Shown here: piece after piece, positions 1 through 4,548 of the stretch | Layout of the letters: the number at the start of each line of letters is the position of its first letter | How positions within the stretch are numbered: position 1 is the first letter of the stretch | Source of the DNA: Actinomycetota bacterium | GTDB lineage: Bacteria > Actinomycetota > Thermoleophilia > Gaiellales > Gaiellaceae | Direction of reading: 5' to 3' | DNA: 7,127 nucleotides | Assembly: GCA_003136795.1 (NCBI GenBank) | Contig: PLDP01000256.1 | Coordinates: forward strand, 1 to 7,127 | Made by a program: the position numbers and the translations under genes | The notes under the pieces: model-generated | The model's input: the letters and a program-made list of their open reading frames with translations, nothing else | Database searches by the model: none | What the model was told of the DNA's origin: nothing

Positions 1-2
1 GC

Positions 3-638
3 ATGAGCGAAGGCAAGCTGGCAGCGGCAGTTGCAGCGGGCGTGCTTCCGGCCGAGGAAGACTTCGCGCAGCTGCTGCGCTCGATCGTCGTCGTCGCGCG
101 GTCGATCTTCGCCGCGAAGGCATCGTCGATCTTCCTCCTCGACGAGGAGACCGACGAGCTCGTGTTCGCCGCGGTCGCGGGCGAAGAGGAGCAGGGCCTC
201 GTCGGCCGCCGGATGCCGTCGTCGCAGGGGATCGCGGGTTGGGTTCTGTCGTCGCGCACGCCGCTCGTGCTCGCCGACGTCGCCGGCGACCCGCGGTTCT
301 CGCACGACGTCGCCGAACAGACCGGCTATCTCCCGACAGGGATGATGGCCGTGCCACTGCTCTACGACGAGGAGGCGCTCGGCGTGCTGCAAGTGCTCGA
401 CCGGCCCGCGCAGGAACGCTTCTCGCTCGCGGAGATGGAGCTGCTTGGGCTGTTCGCCAACCAGGCGGCGATCGCGCTGTCGCTACTGCGGTCGGCGCGT
501 CGCGCGCGGGCCGCTCTCGCCGGATCTGGCGACGCGGCTGCGGTCGCCGCGCTCGCGGCAGCCGTCGCGCGCCTGGACGAGACGCGGCGCCCGGCGGGCA
601 TCGCGCTGCTCGAGGCGCTCGCGAAGATTCTCTCCTAG
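3..638 (+). CDS. GAF-domain protein, probable small-molecule or redox sensor
   Basis: The 211-residue product is essentially one GAF domain (about residues 20-162). Visible GAF hallmarks are the ASSIFLLDEET strand, QGIAGWVLSSRTPLVLADV at 75-93, the DPRFS turn, the MMAVPLL/ALGVLQVLDR pair at 114-133 and the closing helix FANQAAIALSLL. An Ala-rich helical tail follows (about 165-211). There is no kinase, cyclase, GGDEF or HTH effector domain, so it would have to act through a partner or as a ligand-binding protein. The NKFDE motif of cyclic-nucleotide-binding GAF domains is not recognisable, so I do not call it a cNMP receptor. The ATG is only two bases from the window edge. The N-terminus MSEGKL looks natural, but the upstream region is unseen and a longer protein cannot be excluded. 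It is followed by a hairpin terminator and converges on the small acidic-protein gene. Confidence 0.85.
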   Translation: MSEGKLAAAVAAGVLPAEEDFAQLLRSIVVVARSIFAAKASSIFLLDEETDELVFAAVAGEEEQGLVGRRMPSSQGIAGWVLSSRTPLVLADVAGDPRFSHDVAEQTGYLPTGMMAVPLLYDEEALGVLQVLDRPAQERFSLAEMELLGLFANQAAIALSLLRSARRARAALAGSGDAAAVAALAAAVARLDETRRPAGIALLEALAKILS

Positions 639-644
639 AACGGA

Positions 645-668
645 GTGAGGGCCCTGGCGGGCCCTCAC
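645..668. terminator. Bidirectional hairpin terminator between convergent genes
   Basis: GTGAGGGCCC (645-654) and GGGCCCTCAC (659-668) form a perfect 10-bp stem, nine of the ten pairs G-C or starting with a G-C clamp, closing a 4-base TGGC loop. It begins 6 bases after the GAF stop codon and lies 27 bases beyond the stop of the minus-strand small gene, so it can serve both. No run of T follows on either strand. Hairpins without a U-tract are common in high-GC actinobacteria, but Rho-independent activity is not proven by sequence alone. Confidence 0.75.
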
Positions 669-695
669 GCAATCCTACGAGCTGGTGGAGTCGAG

Positions 696-845
696 CTACG
701 CCTTCAGGATGTGCCCCTCGACCTCGTCGTCGCCGCCCTCGCTGTCGGGCTCCTGGTTTGCCCCCTTGAGCACGTGCGCCTCGACGTCTTCCTTCTCGGT
801 GCCGGGCTCGTCGTTCTTGGCCAGTCTGTCGCGCTCGTCCGACAT
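696..845 (-). CDS. Small acidic protein with duplicated VE(A/G)H(V/I)LK motif
   Basis: This minus-strand ORF of 49 codons plus TAG begins MSDERDRLAKNDEPG. It carries two related segments 21 residues apart: DVEAHVLKG (20-28) and EVEGHILKA (41-49, the exact C-terminus). Sixteen of 49 residues are Asp or Glu and six are Arg or Lys; no signal peptide or membrane segment is seen. The case for a real gene is a strong ribosome binding site (GGGAGGA, 5 bases before the ATG), a terminator hairpin beyond the stop, a candidate promoter upstream and the internal repeat, which chance would not favour. The protein is probably disordered. I recall similar short proteins with VEAH/VEGH doublets from actinobacteria, usually called hypothetical, but I know of no assigned function. 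Two similar cores in a short acidic chain could suggest a peptide precursor or a metal-binding (His/Glu) role; both are speculation. Confidence 0.75.
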   Translation of the reverse strand: MSDERDRLAKNDEPGTEKEDVEAHVLKGANQEPDSEGGDDEVEGHILKA

Positions 846-850
846 GTGAA

Positions 851-857
851 TCCTCCC
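851..857 (-). promoter_or_regulatory. Ribosome binding site of the small acidic-protein gene
   Basis: Read on the minus strand, GGGAGGA lies 5 bases before the ATG at 845. It is one of only a few clear Shine-Dalgarno sequences in the window and it fixes the start and frame of the 49-codon gene, distinguishing it from a longer overlapping minus-strand frame (704-892) that has no such site. Confidence 0.7.
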
Positions 858-918
858 TTTGCCTTCGGTTGCTCCGCAGACGCGGATGACATCCCACTAG
901 ACGTGCGCGGGAGCAGTC

Positions 919-947
919 ATCTTCCATCGATTTTCAGTTTGAGTCAA
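919..947 (-). promoter_or_regulatory. Candidate sigma70-type promoter for the small acidic-protein gene
   Basis: On the minus strand TTGACT (947-942, 5 of 6 to the -35 consensus TTGACA) is followed after 17 bases by GAAGAT (924-919, 3 of 6 to TATAAT). This would give a 5' leader of about 65-70 bases. The -35 and spacing are good but the -10 is weak. The stretch is locally AT-rich compared with its surroundings, as expected for a promoter zone between the diverging small gene and the transporter gene. Confidence 0.35.
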
Positions 948-949
948 TT
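944..949 (+). promoter_or_regulatory. Possible -10 box for a leaderless transporter mRNA
   Basis: TCAATT ends 6 bases before the ATG at 956, the same geometry as the better TAAGCT box before the MBL gene (6 bases to its ATG). No Shine-Dalgarno is present here. The match to TATAAT is poor (3 of 6) and no -35 is convincing, so this is only a suggestion. Confidence 0.2.
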
Positions 950-955
950 GCTGCG

Positions 956-2608
956 ATGCTCGCTGCCTTGGGACCGGTGCGGTCACGGCTCACGGAATCG
1001 TTCCGTGCTCTCCACGGCGCGTTTCGCAATCCGGCGATCCGGCGCATCGAGCTCGCCTACGCAGGCTCGGCGATCGGGCTCTATGCGAACTCGGTCGCGG
1101 TGTCGGTGTACGCGTACCGGCACGGCGGCGCGACCGCAGTCGGCCTTTTTCTCTTCGCTCGGCTCGGCGCCTCGTCGATCGCGGCCCCGTTCAGCGCGGC
1201 TCTTGCCGACCGCCACCGGCAAGAACGGGTGATGCTCGCCGCCGACCTGATCCGAGTCGCGACCGTCGCTGGCACCGCCGTAGCCGCCGCCGCGGGGGCG
1301 TCGGCTGGCGTCTACGTGCTCGCGACACTGACGTCGATCGTCGCGACCGCGTTCCGTCCGGCCGAGGCCTCCCTTATGCCGGCGCTCGCCGCGACGCCTG
1401 AGGAGCTGACAGCTGCGAACGTCACATCGAGCACCTTCGACAGCGTCGGGGCGTTCGCCGGACCTGCCTTGGCTGCGTTCCTGCTCGCGCTCGGCGGCTC
1501 GACGGCCGCCTTCGCCGCGGTCGCAGCGACGTATGCGTGGAGCGCCTGGTTCGTGGCCCGCGTCCACCCGCAGCGCCGGCCCGAGGGCGAGAGCGCGGGG
1601 GAAGAGGCTGAGGGGTTCGCCGCCGGTGTCCGCGCTGTGCGTCACGAGCCGCGCTTGCAACTGCTGATCGGGCTCTATGGCGCACAAACGCTTGTCGCCG
1701 GCGCCTACGGCGTGCTCGTCGTCGTCGTGGCGCTGCAACTGCTGGGTCTCGGCAGTGCCGGCGTCGGCTTGCTCGAGGCGGCGACGGGGGTGGGCGCGAT
1801 CGCGGGGGCACTGATCGCGCTGGCGCTGGCGGGCCGGCGCCGCACCGCGGCCGATCTCTGCTTCGGGCTGTTCCTCTTCGGCGCGCCCCTGCTCGCGATC
1901 GGGGCGTTGCCGCACGTGTGGGCGGCGGTAATCGCGCTCGCTCTCCTCGGCGTGGGCAACAGCATCGTCGACATCTCCGCGGTCACGCTCCTACAGCGGA
2001 CCGTTCCGGCTGCCGTTGCGGGCCGCGTCTTCGGTCTGCTCGAGTCGACGATCGTCGGTGCGCTCGCCCTCGGGTCGCTCGCCGTGCCGCTGCTTGTCCA
2101 CGTGATCGGCGTGCGTGGCGCGCTGTTCGCCGCGGGCGCGTTGCTGCCCGTACTGACATTGCTGACGCGACGACCGCTCGGCAACGTCGATATGGGTGCG
2201 ACGGTGCCTGACGAGCAGTTGGCTGCGGTCCGCTCCGTCGCGTTCCTCAACGCGCTACCCCTGCAACGGCAAGAAGCGCTCGCCGCCGCGCTCACACGCG
2301 TCGAGCTGCCGTCCGGGGCGACGCTCTTCTCCCGGGGCGACGCAGGCGACCGCTTCTACGTGCTCGCCGACGGCACGCTGGCGATCGAGCTTCCGGACGG
2401 CGTGAAGCACGAGGCGGCGCCGGCGTTCGTTGGCGAGATCGCACTGCTCCGCGACGTGCCGCGCACCGCGACGGTGCGTGCCGAAACCGACGCCCTGCTT
2501 TGGGCGCTCGGTCGCACGGAGTTCCTCGACGCCGTCTCCGGCCACGCGCGCAGCCGGTCCGCCGCCGAGTCGGTCGTCGCCTCGCGCGGCGCCCTCTTCG
2601 GTGTGTGA
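956..2608 (+). CDS. MFS exporter (DHA3/EntS-like) fused to a C-terminal cyclic-nucleotide-binding domain
   Basis: This 550-residue fusion has an MFS body (about residues 25-405) with many hydrophobic segments. The conserved loop between helices 2 and 3, ALADRHRQERVMLAADLIR (82-100), matches MFS motif A (DR at 85-86). The TAFRPAEASLMPALAATPEE segment (131-150) resembles the drug/siderophore exporter branch (MFS_3). A hydrophilic loop at about 203-222 sits mid-protein. After the last helix, residues 420-535 form a CAP/CRP-type domain: VAFLNALPLQ (428-437), GDAGDRFYVLADG (461-473), then a phosphate-binding cassette VGEIALLRDVPRTATV (492-507) that keeps the Gly-Glu and Arg. Cytosolic ligand binding may therefore gate export; the substrate is unknown. 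No Shine-Dalgarno precedes the ATG; GTG at 977 is an alternative start that would not affect any domain. It is the first of three closely spaced genes. Confidence 0.88.
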   Translation: MLAALGPVRSRLTESFRALHGAFRNPAIRRIELAYAGSAIGLYANSVAVSVYAYRHGGATAVGLFLFARLGASSIAAPFSAALADRHRQERVMLAADLIRVATVAGTAVAAAAGASAGVYVLATLTSIVATAFRPAEASLMPALAATPEELTAANVTSSTFDSVGAFAGPALAAFLLALGGSTAAFAAVAATYAWSAWFVARVHPQRRPEGESAGEEAEGFAAGVRAVRHEPRLQLLIGLYGAQTLVAGAYGVLVVVVALQLLGLGSAGVGLLEAATGVGAIAGALIALALAGRRRTAADLCFGLFLFGAPLLAIGALPHVWAAVIALALLGVGNSIVDISAVTLLQRTVPAAVAGRVFGLLESTIVGALALGSLAVPLLVHVIGVRGALFAAGALLPVLTLLTRRPLGNVDMGATVPDEQLAAVRSVAFLNALPLQRQEALAAALTRVELPSGATLFSRGDAGDRFYVLADGTLAIELPDGVKHEAAPAFVGEIALLRDVPRTATVRAETDALLWALGRTEFLDAVSGHARSRSAAESVVASRGALFGV

Positions 2609-2618
2609 CCGTGCAACG

Positions 2619-2624
2619 TAAGCT
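2619..2624 (+). promoter_or_regulatory. Candidate -10 box for leaderless transcription of the MBL gene
   Basis: TAAGCT fits the actinobacterial -10 pattern TANNNT and ends 6 bases before the ATG at 2631, so transcription would begin at or next to the start codon. The 22-base gap between the transporter and the MBL gene has no Shine-Dalgarno, which fits leaderless initiation. No good -35 is seen. If active it would be an internal promoter in an otherwise operon-like run. Confidence 0.4.
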
Positions 2625-2630
2625 GGCGCG

Positions 2631-3458
2631 ATGCGCGCGACGATCTGGGGCTGTCGGGGCTCCCTTGCGACGCCCGGTGCGGCGACCGTCCGCTACGGGG
2701 GCAACACAACGTCGCTCGAGCTCGAGACGCCCACGGGCGTGCCCGTCGTCATCGACGCGGGCACGGGCATCCGGCCGCTCGGCCTTGCACTCGAGGAGTG
2801 TTCGCCGGAGCGCATCCATCTTCTGCTCACGCATCTACACCTCGATCACGTCGAGGGCCTCGGCTTCTTCGCGCCGCTCTTCCGCGACGGCTGCTCGGTG
2901 ACGGTCTGGGGGCCGCCGCAGGACGGCTCGTCACTCGCTGCGCGCGTGGCCGCCTATCTGTCGCCGCCGCACTTCCCGCTCCCCTTCGATCGCTTCGGTG
3001 CGAGCATCGAGTTCGTCGAGGTGTGGCAGGAGACATGGGAGCTCGAAGGCCTGCGCGTGACCTGCGCGCCCGTGCGCCACCCGGGCAACACGCTCGGCTA
3101 CCGGATCGAAGAAGGGGGTGCGTCGCTTGCGTTCATCCCGGACTGCGAGACGGCGCTCGAGCCCGACTCGGGGCTCGCCCTCGCCGCAGGCGCCGACGCG
3201 CTGCTGCACGACGCCCAGTACACGGCGGACGAATACCGCACGCGCGTCGGCTGGGGACACAGTGCGCTCCCGGACTTCGCCGGCTTCGTGGGTCGCGCCG
3301 ACCCCGAGCGGGTGCTGATGTTCCACCACGACCCGTCCCACGGCGACGACGTGCTTGAGGAGATGCGGCGCACCGCCGAGCGACTCGCAGGCAGGCCCAT
3401 CGAACTCGCGGCCGAAGGGCTCGCAATCGATCTGGCATCGTCCCGCGATTCGATCTAG
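2631..3458 (+). CDS. MBL-fold metallo-hydrolase (Lactamase_B_2 / PhnP- and RNase Z-like)
   Basis: The 275-residue protein is a complete metallo-beta-lactamase fold. It opens with GCRGSLATPG (7-16) and RYGGNTTSLE (21-30), typical of a phosphodiesterase-like branch. The metal-binding signature is HLHLDH (H68, H70, D72, H73). Later ligand candidates are H150 in VRHPGNTLGYRI, D171 in FIPDCE and a His of MFHHDPSHGDD (231-240); GWGHS (207-211) is also characteristic. All ligands needed for a two-metal site appear present, so I expect an active, soluble cytoplasmic hydrolase. Family members cleave phosphodiester bonds (PhnP cyclic phosphate, tRNA 3' ends, class II cNMP phosphodiesterases), but sequence does not fix the substrate. 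Its place between two genes with cyclic-nucleotide-binding domains makes a cyclic nucleotide a reasonable guess. It starts 22 bases after the transporter and ends 13 before the next gene. Confidence 0.9.
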   Translation: MRATIWGCRGSLATPGAATVRYGGNTTSLELETPTGVPVVIDAGTGIRPLGLALEECSPERIHLLLTHLHLDHVEGLGFFAPLFRDGCSVTVWGPPQDGSSLAARVAAYLSPPHFPLPFDRFGASIEFVEVWQETWELEGLRVTCAPVRHPGNTLGYRIEEGGASLAFIPDCETALEPDSGLALAAGADALLHDAQYTADEYRTRVGWGHSALPDFAGFVGRADPERVLMFHHDPSHGDDVLEEMRRTAERLAGRPIELAAEGLAIDLASSRDSI

Positions 3459-3461
3459 GAT
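3432..3461 (+). promoter_or_regulatory. Candidate internal promoter for the stand-alone cNMP-binding protein
   Basis: CTGGCA (3432-3437, 4 of 6 to TTGACA), an 18-base spacer and TAGGAT (3456-3461, 4 of 6 to TATAAT, fits TANNNT) overlap the end of the MBL gene; the TAG of the -10 is that gene's stop codon. Transcription would start about 3-5 bases before the ATG at 3472, giving an almost leaderless mRNA. The only Shine-Dalgarno-like bases are AGGA at 3457-3460, 11 bases from the ATG, which is too far to be convincing. Confidence 0.35.
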
Positions 3462-3471
3462 CCTTCGGCAG

Positions 3472-3882
3472 ATGGCGATCACTCCGGACCAGCTCAAGCA
3501 GGTTCCGCTCTTCTCTGAGCTCGGTAACCGCGAGCTCCAGTCGATCGCCGACAGCATGCGCGAGCGGACATTCGACGCCGGATCGACCATTACCGAGGAA
3601 GGTAAGAGCGGTATCGGCTTCTTCGTCATCGAGGACGGGACTGCGACGGTGACGATCGGCGGCAGCGAAGTACGGAAGCTCGGCGCCGGCGACTACTTCG
3701 GCGAGATCGCGCTGATGGCCAAGGGCCCCCGATCGGCGACGATCGTTGCCGACACGGACATGCATTGCCAGGGGCTTGCCGCCTGGGACTTCCGGGCGCT
3801 CGTCGAGGCGAACGAGTCAATGTCCTGGAAGCTGCTCGAAACGCTCGCGGAACGTCTCTCCGCATCCCAGCCGGCCGACTGA
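3472..3882 (+). CDS. Stand-alone cyclic-nucleotide-binding domain protein
   Basis: This 136-residue protein is almost wholly one CAP/PKA-type cNMP-binding domain: VPLFSELGNRELQSIADSM (11-29), the FFVIEDGTATVTIGG strands (50-64), then a phosphate-binding cassette GDYFGEIALMAKGPRSAT (73-90). The FGE-(A)L and PR-(S)AT elements are intact: Glu78 would contact the ribose and Arg87 the cyclic phosphate. The C-terminal helix SWKLLETLAERL (118-129) is the usual lid. No DNA-binding, kinase or membrane domain follows, so it is a free receptor or buffer that must work through a partner. I chose the ATG at 3472 because the fold starts directly after it. An in-frame ATG at 3355 adds residues that overlap the MBL gene and look like out-of-frame translation. 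It is 13 bases after the MBL gene and related in domain type to the transporter's C-terminus. Confidence 0.88.
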   Translation: MAITPDQLKQVPLFSELGNRELQSIADSMRERTFDAGSTITEEGKSGIGFFVIEDGTATVTIGGSEVRKLGAGDYFGEIALMAKGPRSATIVADTDMHCQGLAAWDFRALVEANESMSWKLLETLAERLSASQPAD

Positions 3883-3960
3883 CCGGGCGCGGACGTTGGG
3901 GTGGTAGCACTCCGTCGCTGAACCTGTAGGCACGGTTTTCCTTCACCCGCGGCTCCGTCC

Positions 3961-3966
3961 TAGCGT
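3961..3966 (+). promoter_or_regulatory. Weak candidate -10 box upstream of the 4064 ORF
   Basis: TAGCGT fits TANNNT and follows the relatively T-rich stretch TTTTCCTT (3936-3943) after 17 bases. That stretch is a poor -35 (TTCCTT, 2 of 6). It would make a transcript with a leader of about 90 bases reaching the ribosome binding site at 4051-4058. Reported only because it lines up with that site. Confidence 0.2.
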
Positions 3967-4063
3967 TTGTGACAACCCGACTGCAGCGTGCGGTCTTCGG
4001 CGAAGGTGGACGCAGAAAGAGGCCGCGACCACACAGCCTCGCCATCCAACAGGGAAGGTTGTC

Positions 4064-4090
4064 ATGAAGCACATTTCGCTCGTGTCCTGA
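4064..4090 (+). pseudogene. Eight-codon ORF with strong ribosome binding site; leader peptide or truncated gene start
   Basis: ATG at 4064 follows AGGGAAGG (4051-4058) by 5 bases, the best-placed Shine-Dalgarno on the plus strand here. The ORF reads MKHISLVS and then TGA. The start MKH-I-S-L-V resembles the beginning of a signal peptide that has lost its remainder, which would make it the stump of an exported-protein gene cut off by rearrangement. The alternative is a functional short upstream ORF. Nothing directly downstream looks like a regulated gene, so a remnant is more likely. Confidence 0.35.
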
Positions 4091-4142
4091 GTCGCTAGTC
4101 CGCAGGGACCCGGCGTTTGTCGTCCTCATCGGCGACGACGAT

Positions 4143-4148
4143 GGGAGG
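4143..4148 (+). promoter_or_regulatory. Ribosome binding site before the transposase-like fragment
   Basis: GGGAGG ends 5 bases before the ATG at 4154. It supports this ATG as the genuine start of a once-functional gene, even though the reading frame closes after 24 codons. Confidence 0.55.
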
Positions 4149-4153
4149 CGGTT

Positions 4154-4228
4154 ATGGCGCAGCGTGCAGAGGTCGTGCTCAGTGCTGAGGAGCGGGAGAC
4201 GCTTGAGCGGTGGGCTCGGCGTCCGTAG
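4154..4228 (+). pseudogene. Truncated N-terminus of an IS630-type transposase
   Basis: Behind a good ribosome binding site, this frame encodes 24 residues (MAQRAEVVLSAEER then ETLERWARRP) and then TAG. The pattern (V)VLS-x-EER-x-x-LERW-x-RR is how IS630-family transposases commonly begin, just before their helix-turn-helix segment (usually continuing as K-(S/T)-(S/A)-QALALR-x-RIVL). None of that continuation is visible in any of the three forward frames after 4228, and no DDE catalytic region occurs in the window, so it is a remnant and cannot transpose. I identified it from memory of the family rather than by alignment; a short N-terminal match is weaker evidence than a catalytic domain. It suggests past insertion-sequence activity at this spot. 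Confidence 0.55.
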
Positions 4229-4248
4229 CCGTCAAGGACGGAGCCCAC
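4210..4248. repeat. Imperfect stem-loop at the end of the transposase fragment
   Basis: GTGGGCTC (4210-4217) pairs with GAGCCCAC (4241-4248), and inside it CGTCC (4220-4224) pairs with GGACG (4236-4240). This gives a 13-bp stem with a 2-base bulge (4218-4219) and an 11-base loop. It overlaps the stop codon of the transposase fragment. It could act as a terminator or be a remnant of another element joined here; there is no T-run on either side. Confidence 0.45.
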
Positions 4249-4330
4249 GCGGCGTACGCGCTCCTCGCGAGCTAGCCGGGCGCCGTGGCGCGCTGGCGAT
4301 CAGGCGTCAGCGAGCGCTCGGCGGGGCCTG

Positions 4331-4468
4331 CTCGTGGTCGGCGTCCGCGCGGTGCACGGCTGGACGTGGGGGCGCGCAGCCGCCGCGTGTGCGCTCGCGC
4401 TCGTTGCTCCGGTCGTGCTCGCGCTGGTGCTCAGCTCGCGCGTGAAGAGCTGGAAGTACGAACCCTCG
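4331..4468 (+). pseudogene. Possible tail of a membrane protein (Yip1-like), decayed
   Basis: From about 4331 the plus-strand frame reads VVGVRAVHGWTWGRAAAA and then a long hydrophobic stretch (CALALVAPVVLALVLSS), ending in a basic segment (RVKSWKY). Third codon positions are nearly all G or C until about 4465 and then become mixed, as if coding sequence ends there without a stop. GVRAVHG-x-x-x-GRA followed by a hydrophobic helix reminds me of the last part of Yip1-domain membrane proteins. There is no credible start, the frame is open back to the TAG at 4226, and hydrophobic frames arise by chance in GC-rich DNA, so this is tentative. Confidence 0.25.
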
Positions 4469-4548
4469 GTTACGGGCGCGATGCTATGTCCGTATTCGCG
4501 GACCGCTGAACGAGGTCACCGGATTGTCGCGGGCCTGCAACTGGACCG

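Larger units (their letters stand above)
3883..4548. other. Degraded intergenic region with gene remnants
   Basis: This 666-base stretch lies between the cNMP-binding gene and the converging cyclase gene. I see no intact gene longer than about 25 codons with a credible start. It holds an 8-codon ORF behind a good ribosome binding site (4064-4090), a transposase-like start that stops after 24 codons (4154-4228), a stem-loop (4210-4248) and a hydrophobic open stretch near 4330-4470. An 11-bp inverted repeat (3951-3961 and 4235-4245) brackets its first half. The first 180 bases (3883-4063) hold only a weak promoter candidate, and no clear terminator for either flanking gene is visible. The picture is of old insertion and deletion events. 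Confidence 0.6.

Noticed and set aside
704..892. A 62-codon minus-strand frame over the small acidic gene
   Set aside because: It lacks a Shine-Dalgarno, reads as Arg/Thr/Ser-rich sequence and overlaps the better-supported 49-codon gene in another frame.
983..1915. Long open frame of 310 codons on the minus strand inside the transporter gene
   Set aside because: Its translation is Arg/Ala/Gly-rich, low complexity and matches no family, while the plus strand encodes clear MFS motifs. Such antisense frames are normal in GC-rich DNA.
3355..3471. Upstream ATG at 3355 as start of the stand-alone CNBD protein
   Set aside because: The extra 39 residues overlap the end of the MBL gene, look like out-of-frame translation and lie outside the CNBD fold; ATG 3472 suits domain length and gene spacing.
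2931..3765. Minus-strand open frames opposite the MBL and CNBD genes
   Set aside because: No ribosome binding site and no domain signal; the plus strand has intact catalytic and binding motifs over the same bases.
3968..3984. Possible CRP-type operator (TGTGA at 3968-3972)
   Set aside because: Only one half-site is present; the second half would need TCACA after 6 bases but reads GACTG. No CRP-type regulator with an HTH is encoded here.
4207..4275. Plus-strand open stretch ending AVKDGAHAAYALLAS-stop
   Set aside because: About 20 codons with good GC3 but no start, no ribosome binding site and no recognised family; it overlaps the transposase fragment and stem-loop and may be chance.
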